Origin: Actinomadura coerulea
GTDB taxonomy: Bacteria > Actinomycetota > Actinomycetes > Streptosporangiales > Streptosporangiaceae
Length of the DNA stretch: 64,000 nt
Reading direction: 5' to 3'
Assembly: GCF_014208105.1 (NCBI RefSeq)
Contig: NZ_JACHMQ010000001.1
Coordinates: 186,001-250,000 of the forward strand
Shown: positions 35,070-42,697 of the stretch, in pieces
Numbering within the stretch: the stretch's first letter is position 1
Layout of the letters: every line of letters begins with the position of its first letter
The notes under the pieces: model-generated
What the model saw: only the letters and a program-made list of their open reading frames with translations
What the model was told of the DNA's origin: nothing
Databases searched by the model: none
Translations under genes and position numbers: made by a program

Positions 35070-35087
35070 GGCGGGTACCATCCCGCC
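35070..35087 (+). promoter_or_regulatory. Hairpin abutting the HTH gene start
   Basis: GGCGGG-TACCAT-CCCGCC forms a 6-bp stem ending immediately before the GTG at 35088, where a ribosome site should lie. It could occlude translation, or it may mean that the real start is elsewhere. Confidence 0.3.
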
Positions 35088-36014
35088 GTGGAGTTCGCCG
35101 GGGCGTTGCGGCAGGCGATCCAGGCGAGCGGGCTGACCCTGGAGCGGATCCGCCACCGGCTCGGCCGGCGCGGGCTCACGGTCAGCGTGGCCACCCTGAG
35201 CTACTGGCAGCGGGGCCGCAGCCGGCCGCGCTCGCGTGCCGTGGTCGTCGCGCTGGAGGAGATCCTGCGGGTGCCGTCCGGCACCCTCATCGAGCTGCTG
35301 GAGGACCCCGCGGCGAACGCCGCGCCCCTTCAGGGGGCGGTCGCGCGCGCCGGCGCCGCCGGCCGGCCGGACGGGACGGAGCGGGCCCGCGGCGTCCGCG
35401 ACCTGTGGCCGGACGCCGAGGCCTACGCCTGCCTCGTCGGGCAGCTCGACCGCTCGGGCGACCACCGGCTCGAACGGCTCAGCGTCCACGACGTCTACCG
35501 GCTGGACGAGGCGCGCCGGTCCTGGACGCTGTCGGTGCGCACCGTCCTGCGGGCGGCCGGCGACGACATCGACCGCGTGGTCTGCGTCCACCAGACGGGC
35601 GACGGCGCCCTCCCCGGCGTGGCGGACGGCGACGCGGCCGGGCTGCTGGACGTGCGGTACTGCCGCCCCGGCAGGATCCGCGCGGAGGGCGGGCTGGTGG
35701 CCTTCGAGCTGGTCTTCGACAGGGTGCTGGCGACGGGGGACACCGCGGTCGTCGAGTACGAGCTGGGCCCTGCCGGGCTGCCCGCGGCCGACAGCTACGA
35801 CCGGCGCTTCTCCCACCCCGTCCACGACTACGTGGCGCTCGTCCGGTTCGACGGCGACCGGCTGCCCGCCCGCTGCTACGGCTTCACGGCCGAGAGCTCC
35901 ACGTCCCCGCGCCGGCGGCTCGGCGAGTTGTGGATCGGCACGTCGGGGAGCGCGAACCTCGCGGCCGGAACCGTCCGGCGCGGGATAGTGGGCATCGAGT
36001 GGGAATGGCATTAG
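35088..36014 (+). CDS. XRE-like HTH regulator with unknown C-terminal domain (copy A)
   Basis: A 308-residue protein. Residues about 5-75 form a Cro/XRE-like helix-turn-helix (LRQAIQASGLTLERIRHRL...SVATLSYWQRGRSRP), with a longer-than-usual loop between helices 2 and 3. The remaining 200 residues are a beta-rich domain not recognised, beginning LSVHDVYRLDEA and ending GIVGIEWEWH. It is paralogous to the gene at 36691, with a remnant of a secreted propeptide between them. The C-terminal domain may bind a ligand. The start is uncertain. Confidence 0.78.
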   Translation: MEFAGALRQAIQASGLTLERIRHRLGRRGLTVSVATLSYWQRGRSRPRSRAVVVALEEILRVPSGTLIELLEDPAANAAPLQGAVARAGAAGRPDGTERARGVRDLWPDAEAYACLVGQLDRSGDHRLERLSVHDVYRLDEARRSWTLSVRTVLRAAGDDIDRVVCVHQTGDGALPGVADGDAAGLLDVRYCRPGRIRAEGGLVAFELVFDRVLATGDTAVVEYELGPAGLPAADSYDRRFSHPVHDYVALVRFDGDRLPARCYGFTAESSTSPRRRLGELWIGTSGSANLAAGTVRRGIVGIEWEWH

Positions 36015-36136
36015 CATCGGAAAAGCAAATCGGGGAGAAATGCCGACGATTCTCATGTTCTCGTCGGGCATTCATTTCGATCTGCTTCGTGACCCGGTCT
36101 TCTCGGGGCCGGGGTAACTCCACGAACGGAGTGCCG

Positions 36137-36417
36137 ATGAAGAAACCCCTGTTCACGGCCGTTGCCGCGGCACTCTGATCGCGGTTTCCGCCGCCCTCGC
36201 CCCAGCCGTGACATTTCGCGCGCCGCTCGTCCTCGCCGTCTCGGGCCAGGGCAGCGCCGGCCAGTACATCGTGACGCTCAAGCCAGGCGTATCGATCGGC
36301 GCCACCGTGTCCAAGCACGGAATCAAGACCATGTACCGCTACGGCGGGGTGCTGAACGGGTTCGCCGCGAGACTCACCTCCAGGAAACTCGCGAAGCTCG
36401 ACAAGCGCGGGCCTTGA
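36137..36417 (+). pseudogene. Frameshifted remnant of secreted I9 inhibitor / subtilase propeptide
   Basis: From the ATG at 36137 (GGAG 5 nt upstream), MKKPLFTAVAAAL starts a Sec signal but hits TGA at 36176. Shifting frame by one base just before that stop restores LIAVSAALAP and then QYIVTLKPGVSIGATV...YGGVLNGFAARLTSRKLAKLDKRGP, a clear Inhibitor_I9 (peptidase S8 propeptide) domain. Loss of a single C in CTCCTG would explain the shift. The sequence stops at 36417 without any catalytic domain, so it was either a stand-alone I9 inhibitor or a truncated subtilase. Confidence 0.75.
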
Positions 36418-36690
36418 CCGGCCTCCGGGCCCGTCCCGCGCCGGCGGGCCCGGAGCGGCGGTCTCCGCCCGCGGCGCGCGCCGCGGGCGGAGACCCGGCC
36501 CGCGGCCGTGATCCGGCGCGACGCGCGGCCGGAAATTGGTACCCGATTCGGCGAAGGCCGGGGCCGACGGTTGTGACACTTTGCCTGTTGGCATCGGGGC
36601 CGCGGAGCCTTACAGTGAGCGCGGAAGTTGCAATTGCGGTAGTCAAGGCCGTTTTGCGGGGGCCGGCCGGAGCCGATCCGGAGGCCGAGC

Positions 36691-37599
36691 ATGCAGAGTG
36701 TCGCAGAGGACGATCTTCTCCAGATCCTCCAGTATGGGCCCTTCAACGTCGCCCTGCACGCCGCCATCCAGGCGCGCGGCCTGAGCCTCGACTCCCTGCG
36801 GCGCCGCCTGGAGGAGCAGGGCATCGCGGTCAGCCTGTCCACGCTGAGCTACTGGCAGCGCGGCCGGACCCGGCCCGAGCGCGCCGACTCCCTGCGCGCC
36901 GTCCGCGGCCTGGAGACCATCCTCGAACTGCCGCGCCACTCCCTGCTGACGCTGCTCAGGCCCACCGCCGACCGTCCCGCCGGGCCCTGGCTGCCGGTCG
37001 AGGAGCTGTGCCCCGAGCCCGGCGTCCGCGACCTGCTGGACGAGATCGGCGACCGCGGCGAGCGGCAGCTCACCGGGCTCAGCCTGCACGACCAGTACCT
37101 CATCGGGCGGCGCCGGGAACTGCGCGAGGTCCGCGTCCGCGCGGTGTTCCAGGCCCAGCAGCGCGGGGTGGACCGCTGGATCGCCGTGTACCACCACCCG
37201 CAGGGCGTGCTGCCCTCGTCCCGCACCGTGCGCGGCTGCCGGTTCGGCCGCGTCCGGATGGACGAGACGAGCGGCCTCATCGCCGCCGAGCTGCTGTTCG
37301 ACCGGGCGCTCGGGCGCGGCGAGACCTACCTGCTGGAGTACGGCTTCGGGTTCGAGGAGACCGGCCCGCCCGTCACCGAGGAGGGGCGCGGGTTCCGCAC
37401 CCCGCAGCACGAGTACCTCATCGAGGTCCGGTTCCATCCGGCGGCGCTGCCCGCCCGCTGCTACCGGACGTGGCGGCCCGACGGGCACACCGCGCTGAAG
37501 GACTCCGCCGACCTGCGGTTGTCCAGCTACCAGAGCGTCCACTTCATCGAGTTCGGGATGGCCGCCGGCTTCCACGGCATCCGCTGGGAGTGGACCTGA
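36691..37599 (+). CDS. XRE-like HTH regulator with unknown C-terminal domain (copy B)
   Basis: A 302-residue paralogue of the gene at 35088. It shares ALHAAIQARGLSLDSLRRRL...SLSTLSYWQRGRTRPERAD at residues 18-70, then a C-terminal domain with LSLHDQYLIGRRRE, RAVFQAQQRGVDRW, EYLIEVRFHPAALPARCY and a terminal GIRWEWT matching the GIEWEWH end of copy A. The HTH is likely to bind DNA; the C-terminal domain is a candidate sensor. GGAGG lies 7 nt before the ATG. Confidence 0.85.
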   Translation: MQSVAEDDLLQILQYGPFNVALHAAIQARGLSLDSLRRRLEEQGIAVSLSTLSYWQRGRTRPERADSLRAVRGLETILELPRHSLLTLLRPTADRPAGPWLPVEELCPEPGVRDLLDEIGDRGERQLTGLSLHDQYLIGRRRELREVRVRAVFQAQQRGVDRWIAVYHHPQGVLPSSRTVRGCRFGRVRMDETSGLIAAELLFDRALGRGETYLLEYGFGFEETGPPVTEEGRGFRTPQHEYLIEVRFHPAALPARCYRTWRPDGHTALKDSADLRLSSYQSVHFIEFGMAAGFHGIRWEWT

Positions 37600-37629
37600 G
37601 GCGGAGCGGACCCGGCCGGCGCCCGGCCG

Positions 37630-38046
37630 CTACCGGACGAGCAGGTCGAGGAGCCGGTCGAGCTCGGCGGCCGGGTCTCCGGTGAGCCCGGCGTGCACCG
37701 GCCCGGGCTGCACGATCGTGCTGCGCGGCGCGGTCAGCCACCGGAACCGCGCGCCCGGGGCTTCCCGGGCGGCCTGGCCCGCGCGCTCGCCGCCGCAGCA
37801 CACCGCGTCCACCGCGGTGAGGGCGGACCGGACGCCCGCCAGGTCGAGCGACGGGTCCAGGGCGAGCAGGCGCCGCTCGTCCAGGTGCGTGCGGCATCCG
37901 AGGTAGTCGAGGGCACGGCAGTACACGACCACGCCGACGTTCATGGACTCGCCCCGCTCGACGCGCGGGACCACGCGCAGCGCGGCGTACTCGAACACGG
38001 TCGGCTCGGCCGCCGTCCTGATGTTGGTCGTCCTGCCGGCGGTCAC
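37630..38046 (-). CDS. DUF3037 protein, partner of the HipA-like kinase
   Basis: A 138-residue protein of the DUF3037 type (FEYAALRVVPRVERGESMNVGVVVYCR near the N-terminus, LDLLVR at the end). Its GTG start at 38046 overlaps the stop of the HipA-like gene (GTGA), so the two are translationally coupled and probably act together. Function unknown. It is convergent with the HTH gene at 37599. Confidence 0.82.
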   Translation of the reverse strand: MTAGRTTNIRTAAEPTVFEYAALRVVPRVERGESMNVGVVVYCRALDYLGCRTHLDERRLLALDPSLDLAGVRSALTAVDAVCCGGERAGQAAREAPGARFRWLTAPRSTIVQPGPVHAGLTGDPAAELDRLLDLLVR

Positions 38047-38870
38047 GAGGCGCCCCCCAGCCAGCCGGGACGGTTCTGGCCGCGCCGGGCGGAGGTGTCC
38101 GGGCGGTGGCCGCTGACGTCGAGGCGGGGCAGCCACTCGCGCGGCTTCCCGGCGCGCGGCACCAGGATGTCGAGGTAGGCGTCGCGGAGCGCCTCCGGGC
38201 CGGCGAAGCCGGGCTCGCCCTCAAGCCAGCGGTCCGGGACGAGGTCGGCGACCTCGCGCAGCAGCCCCTCGGTGATCTTCGGGGCGAGCTCGGCCTCGGC
38301 CTCCTCCAGCCGGGTCGCGTACGGGGTCAGCACGTGGTCGTCCACGTCGTAGGGGCCGGAGAACAGCCGGGCCGCGTTCGCCCACGCGTGGTGGAAGATG
38401 AGGCTCGCGCCGTGGTCGATGAGCCACACGTCGCCGTGCCACACGAGCATGTTGGGGTTGCGCCAGCTGCGGTCGACGTTGCCGATGAACGCGTCGAACC
38501 ACAGCACCCGGGAGGCGAAGCCGGGGTCGGGGCTCCAGCCGAGCGGGTCGAAGCCGAGCGACCCGGGCAGGAAGTCGACGCCGAGGTTCCAGCCGGGGCT
38601 GGCCTTCAGCAGGTCCTGCACGTCGGGGTCGGGCTCGTGCCGCCCGATCGCCGGGTCGAGGTCGATGAGCACCTGCTCGGGCACCCGCAGGCCGAGCCGG
38701 CGCGCCAGCTCACCGGCGACGACCTCGGCGATCAGCGCCTTGCGGCCCTGCCCGGCCCCGTGGAACTTCATGACGTAGGTACCGAGGTCGTCGGCCTCGA
38801 CGACGCCCGGGAGCGATCCGCCCTCGCGGAGCGGCGTCACGTAGCGGATGGCGGTCACATGTGGCAACAC
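38043..38870 (-). CDS. HipA-like protein kinase
   Basis: A 275-residue protein with the HipA/PI3K-like kinase core: YVMKFHGAGQGRKALIAEVVAGELARRL (ATP lysine), GNVDRSWRNPNMLVW (catalytic Asp/Asn region) and WLIDHGASL (metal Asp). It lacks the HipA N-subdomain 1 and no HipB-type HTH antitoxin is adjacent; its partner is instead the coupled DUF3037 gene. Sometimes such proteins are misannotated as aminotransferases. A phosphotransferase is likely; whether it is toxic is unknown. Start GTG 38870 or, four codons later, GTG 38858. Confidence 0.82.
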   Translation of the reverse strand: MLPHVTAIRYVTPLREGGSLPGVVEADDLGTYVMKFHGAGQGRKALIAEVVAGELARRLGLRVPEQVLIDLDPAIGRHEPDPDVQDLLKASPGWNLGVDFLPGSLGFDPLGWSPDPGFASRVLWFDAFIGNVDRSWRNPNMLVWHGDVWLIDHGASLIFHHAWANAARLFSGPYDVDDHVLTPYATRLEEAEAELAPKITEGLLREVADLVPDRWLEGEPGFAGPEALRDAYLDILVPRAGKPREWLPRLDVSGHRPDTSARRGQNRPGWLGGAS

Positions 38871-38915
38871 GTCGCAACGCTATCGGCTGGGGCGGCGGCC
38901 GGGATAATCGATCGC

Positions 38916-39599
38916 ATGGGCGTTGAGCTGCTCGACCTGTCGGTGCCGATCGTCACGGGAATGCCGGTCTACCCGGGCGACCCCGAGGTGGAGGCCGTCC
39001 CGGCCCTCACGGTCGCGAGGGACGGGGTGAACGTGCTGCGGCTGCACCTCGGGTCGCAGACCGGCACGCACGTCGACGCCCCGTTCCACATCGACGACGC
39101 GCTGCCGAAGCTGGACGAGCTGCCGCTGGCGCGCTTCACCGGTCCGGCCGTGGTGATGGACGTCCGAGGCCTGCCGCCACGCTCGCCGATACCGCCGGAC
39201 GCCGTCCCGCCGGGCCTCGCGCCGGGCGACGTCCTGCTCATCGCGACCGACTGGTCGCGGCACTGGGGGACCGAGGCCTACCTGGCCCACCCCTATCCGG
39301 CGCCCGAGACCGCGGAGGCCGTCGTCGCCGCGGGCGTGAGGACGGTGTGCATCGACGCGCTCAGCGTGGACCGGACCCCGCCGCCCGGCTCGGACGACTT
39401 CTCGCTCGCCGCCCACCGCGTCCTCTGCGGCGCCGGGGCGGTGATCGCCGAGAACCTGACCGGACTCGGACGCCTCGCCGACGCCCAGGCCGCGGGGTGC
39501 GCGATCGAGGTCTCCCTCTTCCCGCTGGCCTTGGCGGGCGCGGACGGCGCGCCCGTCCGCGCGGTGGCGCGCATCGACGACCGCGCCGTCCTCGTCTGA
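38916..39599 (+). CDS. Cyclase-family (kynurenine formamidase-like) metalloenzyme
   Basis: A 227-residue member of the cyclase/KynB superfamily. The metal-binding signature is SQTGTHVDAPFHID; other landmarks are LLDLSVPI at the start, LIATDWSRHWG and GVRTVCIDALSVDR. Enzymes of this family hydrolyse formylkynurenine or related amides and lactones. No tryptophan-degradation genes lie nearby, so the substrate is not assigned. The ATG at 38916 has no strong ribosome site. Confidence 0.88.
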   Translation: MGVELLDLSVPIVTGMPVYPGDPEVEAVPALTVARDGVNVLRLHLGSQTGTHVDAPFHIDDALPKLDELPLARFTGPAVVMDVRGLPPRSPIPPDAVPPGLAPGDVLLIATDWSRHWGTEAYLAHPYPAPETAEAVVAAGVRTVCIDALSVDRTPPPGSDDFSLAAHRVLCGAGAVIAENLTGLGRLADAQAAGCAIEVSLFPLALAGADGAPVRAVARIDDRAVLV

Positions 39600-39655
39600 G
39601 CGGGGCGCGCGCCGTGCGGCCCATACTGGAGCACCGCCTACGGGAGGACGTGGAG

Positions 39656-40402
39656 ATGCGGGTGGAATGGGCGACGGACCAGGGCAGCCCGGATCGGCCC
39701 AACGAGGACTTCGTCGCCGCGGCCGCCGGCGCGGTCGTGGTGCTCGACGGGTGCGGGCTGCCGCTCGGCACCGACCTCGGCTGCGTGCACGGGACCGCCT
39801 GGTACGCCCGCTCGCTCGGCACCCGGCTGCTGGCGCGGATGCTGGACGGGCTCGGCCCGCAGGCCGGCCCGCCGGTCGGCCCGCCCGGGGGCGCGCACCG
39901 GCCGGGGGCCCGGCCGCTGGTCGCGCGGCTCGCCGGCGCGATCGCGGACGTGGCGGCCGCGCACCGGGCGACCTGCGACCTGCGGGTCCGGGCGACGCCG
40001 GCGGCGACCGTGCTCGCCCTGCGGCTGCGGGGCGACCTGGTCGACTACCTGGTGCTGGCCGACTCGACCGTCCTGCTGGAGTGCCGCGACGGCCTACGGG
40101 AGATCACCGGCGGGTGGTACTACGCCGCCGCGGACCCGGCCGTGGCCGACGCCGCGATCACCGGCACGGTGCCGGCCGCCGACCTGCGGCGCGCGTTCCT
40201 GCTGACCGACGGCGCGACGCGGCTCGCCGACCTGTTCGGCTTCACCGACTGGGCCGGGCTGGCGGCGCTCGCGGTGGACCCGGGGCCCGCCGGGCTGATC
40301 GAACGGACGCGGGAGGCCGAGCGCACCGACCCCGGGGCCGCCCGGTGGCCGCGGAACAAGGTCCACGACGACGCGACCGCGGCCGTCTGCGACCTCCGCT
40401 GA
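39656..40402 (+). CDS. Divergent PP2C-like phosphatase
   Basis: A 248-residue protein with PP2C-type landmarks: WATDQGSPDRPNEDFVAA at the N-terminus, VVVLDGCG in place of the usual DGMGG, LVLADSTVLL, and FLLTDGATRLAD. The C-terminal DDATAAVCDL matches the DN metal motif with Asp-Asp. Some metal ligands are altered, so activity could differ or be lost. It stands as a single gene with GGGAGG 8 nt before the ATG. Confidence 0.75.
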   Translation: MRVEWATDQGSPDRPNEDFVAAAAGAVVVLDGCGLPLGTDLGCVHGTAWYARSLGTRLLARMLDGLGPQAGPPVGPPGGAHRPGARPLVARLAGAIADVAAAHRATCDLRVRATPAATVLALRLRGDLVDYLVLADSTVLLECRDGLREITGGWYYAAADPAVADAAITGTVPAADLRRAFLLTDGATRLADLFGFTDWAGLAALAVDPGPAGLIERTREAERTDPGAARWPRNKVHDDATAAVCDLR

Positions 40403-40422
40403 CCCCCTGGCGAGCAATCGCT

Positions 40423-40436
40423 TGGTCGTGTAGGTA
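40423..40436. promoter_or_regulatory. CAAGNNCTTG-like box before the LLM oxidoreductase
   Basis: AGCAATCGCTTGGT matches the KstR2-type pattern AnCAAGnnCTTGnT at all but one defined position and lies 31 bp upstream of the ATG at 40468. Confidence 0.4.
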
Positions 40437-40467
40437 GGGTGCGGGGACCGGCGGGAAGGGACGTGGC

Positions 40468-41292
40468 ATGCGCCTCGGCATCACGATGTTCGCGACCGAC
40501 CTGACCATGGCGCCGCACGAACTGGCCCGGGAGGCGGAGGAGCGCGGGTTCGCCTCGCTCTATCTCCCCGAGCACACCCACATCCCCGTCTCCCGCGCCA
40601 CCCCGCCGCCGACGGGCGCCGCGGCCCTGCCCGAGGAGTACTCCCGCACGCTCGACCCGCTCGTCTCGCTCGCCGCGGCGGCCGTGACCACCGAGCGGAT
40701 CGTCCTCGGCACCGGCGTCCTGCTGCCCGCCCAGCGCGAGCCGATCGTCACCGCCAAGGCCGTCGCCACCCTCGAACGGCTGGCCCCCGGCCGGGTCGTG
40801 CTCGGCATCGGCTACGGGTGGAACGCCGAGGAGGGCGCCGACCACGGCGTCCCGTGGAAGCGGCGGCGGGCCGTGGCGCGCGAGCACGTCCTCGCCATGC
40901 GGGCCCTCTGGACGGACGAGGAGGCCTCATTCGACGGGGAGTTCGCGAGCTTCGCGCCGAGCCGCGCATGGCCCAAGCCGTCCCGCCGGATCCCCGTGCT
41001 GCTCGGCGGCGCCCCCGGACCGACGCTGTTCGCGCACATCGCCGAGTACGGGGACGGGTGGATGCCGATCGGCGGCGCGGGCGTCCGCGAGGCCCTGCCC
41101 GCCCTGCGCCGCGCCTGCGAGGACGCGGGACGCGACCCCGTGCCCGTCATCCCCTTCGGGACGCTGCCCACTGCCGGCAAGCTCGACCACTACGCCTCGC
41201 TCGGGATCGAGGAGGTCGTGCTGCGCGTGCCCGCGGGCGACCGCGACGCGGTCCTGCCGGTGCTGGACGGCTATGCCCGCTCCCACCTGTGA
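40468..41292 (+). CDS. LLM-class, probably F420-dependent, oxidoreductase
   Basis: A 274-residue luciferase-like monooxygenase-fold protein of the actinobacterial F420-dependent type: MRLGITMFATDL, LYLPEHTHIPVSR, LGTGVLLPAQREP, GRVVLGIGYGWNAEE, and PVLLGGAPG. Such proteins reduce or oxidise lipids, aldehydes and xenobiotics with F420. Substrate unknown. The ATG follows GGGAAGGG; a lipid-regulon-like box lies in its promoter. Confidence 0.9.
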   Translation: MRLGITMFATDLTMAPHELAREAEERGFASLYLPEHTHIPVSRATPPPTGAAALPEEYSRTLDPLVSLAAAAVTTERIVLGTGVLLPAQREPIVTAKAVATLERLAPGRVVLGIGYGWNAEEGADHGVPWKRRRAVAREHVLAMRALWTDEEASFDGEFASFAPSRAWPKPSRRIPVLLGGAPGPTLFAHIAEYGDGWMPIGGAGVREALPALRRACEDAGRDPVPVIPFGTLPTAGKLDHYASLGIEEVVLRVPAGDRDAVLPVLDGYARSHL

Positions 41293-41312
41293 GCGGGCGG
41301 ACCGCCGTCCCG

Positions 41313-41873
41313 CTAGCGGATCATGCGGTAGCAGAAGAAGGTCGGGAACCGGTAGTACTGGCCCTTGCCGGCCTTCACCGCGCCGAGAATGAGGAACACC
41401 CACCCGCCGATCAGCAGCTCCAGGTAGGGGAGGAGGAACAGGGCGAGGAACGCGGGCGCGTCCAGCAGGATGGCCGGCGGGACGCAGACCGCCGCCACGG
41501 CCACGAGGTGGATCAGCATGGTGAGCTGGTAGTTCATCGACTGCGCCGCGTGGAAGCGGGTGAAGGGCGAGGTGTTCTTCTTCACCAGGTAGATGACCAG
41601 CGGCGGCAGGAAGCCGATCAGGATGTTCCCGACGTAGGCGAAGATCGCCCAGGTCGTCTCCTCGCCGGGGTTCTGCATGCCCGGCCCGTACGGGACGCCG
41701 GGAGGGCCGTAGCCGTAGCGCGGGTCGTACCCACCGCCCGGCGGCGGGCCGTACGGCGGGCCCGGCGGCTGACCCGGCGGCTGGCCGTAGGCGCCGTGGT
41801 ACGGCGGCGGCTGATGGGGCGGGGGCTGGTCGGAAGGCGGCTGGTCGGGGGGCGGCGGGGGCTGGTCCGTCAC
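41313..41873 (-). CDS. DUF4870 (Tic20-like) small membrane protein
   Basis: A 186-residue protein with a Pro/Gly/Tyr-rich N-terminus (1-70, many PPP and YG repeats) and a DUF4870 domain of three or four helices (about 74-180: TWAIFAYVGNILIGFLPPL, FHAAQSMNYQL, FLLPYLELLIGGWVFLILG). Cytoplasmic membrane; function unknown. GTG start at 41873 with GAGGACG upstream. Confidence 0.88.
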   Translation of the reverse strand: MTDQPPPPPDQPPSDQPPPHQPPPYHGAYGQPPGQPPGPPYGPPPGGGYDPRYGYGPPGVPYGPGMQNPGEETTWAIFAYVGNILIGFLPPLVIYLVKKNTSPFTRFHAAQSMNYQLTMLIHLVAVAAVCVPPAILLDAPAFLALFLLPYLELLIGGWVFLILGAVKAGKGQYYRFPTFFCYRMIR

Positions 41874-42064
41874 GTGATCGTCCTCATGTCCTCTTCGGGC
41901 GTCCCTCCGCGGGATGCCGCAGGGACCTGGGGATCCATTGTCGCGCCCCGGGCGAGCGCCGGGCGACCGCTGAGCGGGACCCGCGTCCCTACCGCTCCCC
42001 GACGTCTTTTAGAATTTCGTTCGGCCAATGGGGCGATGGGGGCGAGCCCCGCGAGGAGGCTGGA

Positions 42065-42697
42065 GTGAGCGCGATCCCGATGGAGCGGCCGATGCTGGGG
42101 GACGACGAGGCGACGGCGCTGACGGTCCTGGCCGCACGTGTGCGCGAACTGGCCGAGGCCACCGTCCTCACCGGCGCCGACGCCGCCGAGGCCGCCGCGG
42201 TGGCGGACGAGATCGCGGCGCTGACCGCCCGGCTCACCGCCGAGCGCCGCGGCGCCCCGCCGTTCGTCACGCCCGGCGAGCGCCGCATGGACCGCCAGAT
42301 CGCCAACCCCGTCACCGGGCCGCTGAACCCCTTCGCGCCGCCGATCAGCCTGGAGGTGACCTCGGACGGCGTCGTCCGGGGCGAGTTCACGCTCGGCGCC
42401 GTCTACGAGGGCCCGCCGTCGTACGTGCACGGCGGCGTCTCCGCGATGGTGCTCGACCAGGCGCTCGGCATGGCGGCGGCCGCCACCGGCACGCCCGGCA
42501 TGACCGCCACCCTGGAGACGCGCTACCGGCGCCCCACCCCGCTCGGCGTCCCGCTCCAGGTCGAGGCCAAGGCCAGCCGGGTGGAGGGGCGCAAGGTCCA
42601 CGCGTCGGGGACGATCAGCGCCCCGGACGGGCGGGTCACGGTCGAGGCGACCGGCATGTTCATCATGCCGCAGCGCTTCGTCACGTCGGAGTACTGA
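42065..42697 (+). CDS. PaaI-type hotdog thioesterase
   Basis: A 210-residue protein with an N-terminal helical extension (1-70) and a C-terminal hotdog fold with YVHGGVSAMVLDQALGMAA, the PaaI/acyl-CoA thioesterase signature (HGG...D). It should hydrolyse acyl- or aryl-CoA thioesters. GAGGAGG lies just before the GTG. Its 3' end overlaps the convergent transporter gene by 17 bp. Confidence 0.87.
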   Translation: MSAIPMERPMLGDDEATALTVLAARVRELAEATVLTGADAAEAAAVADEIAALTARLTAERRGAPPFVTPGERRMDRQIANPVTGPLNPFAPPISLEVTSDGVVRGEFTLGAVYEGPPSYVHGGVSAMVLDQALGMAAAATGTPGMTATLETRYRRPTPLGVPLQVEAKASRVEGRKVHASGTISAPDGRVTVEATGMFIMPQRFVTSEY

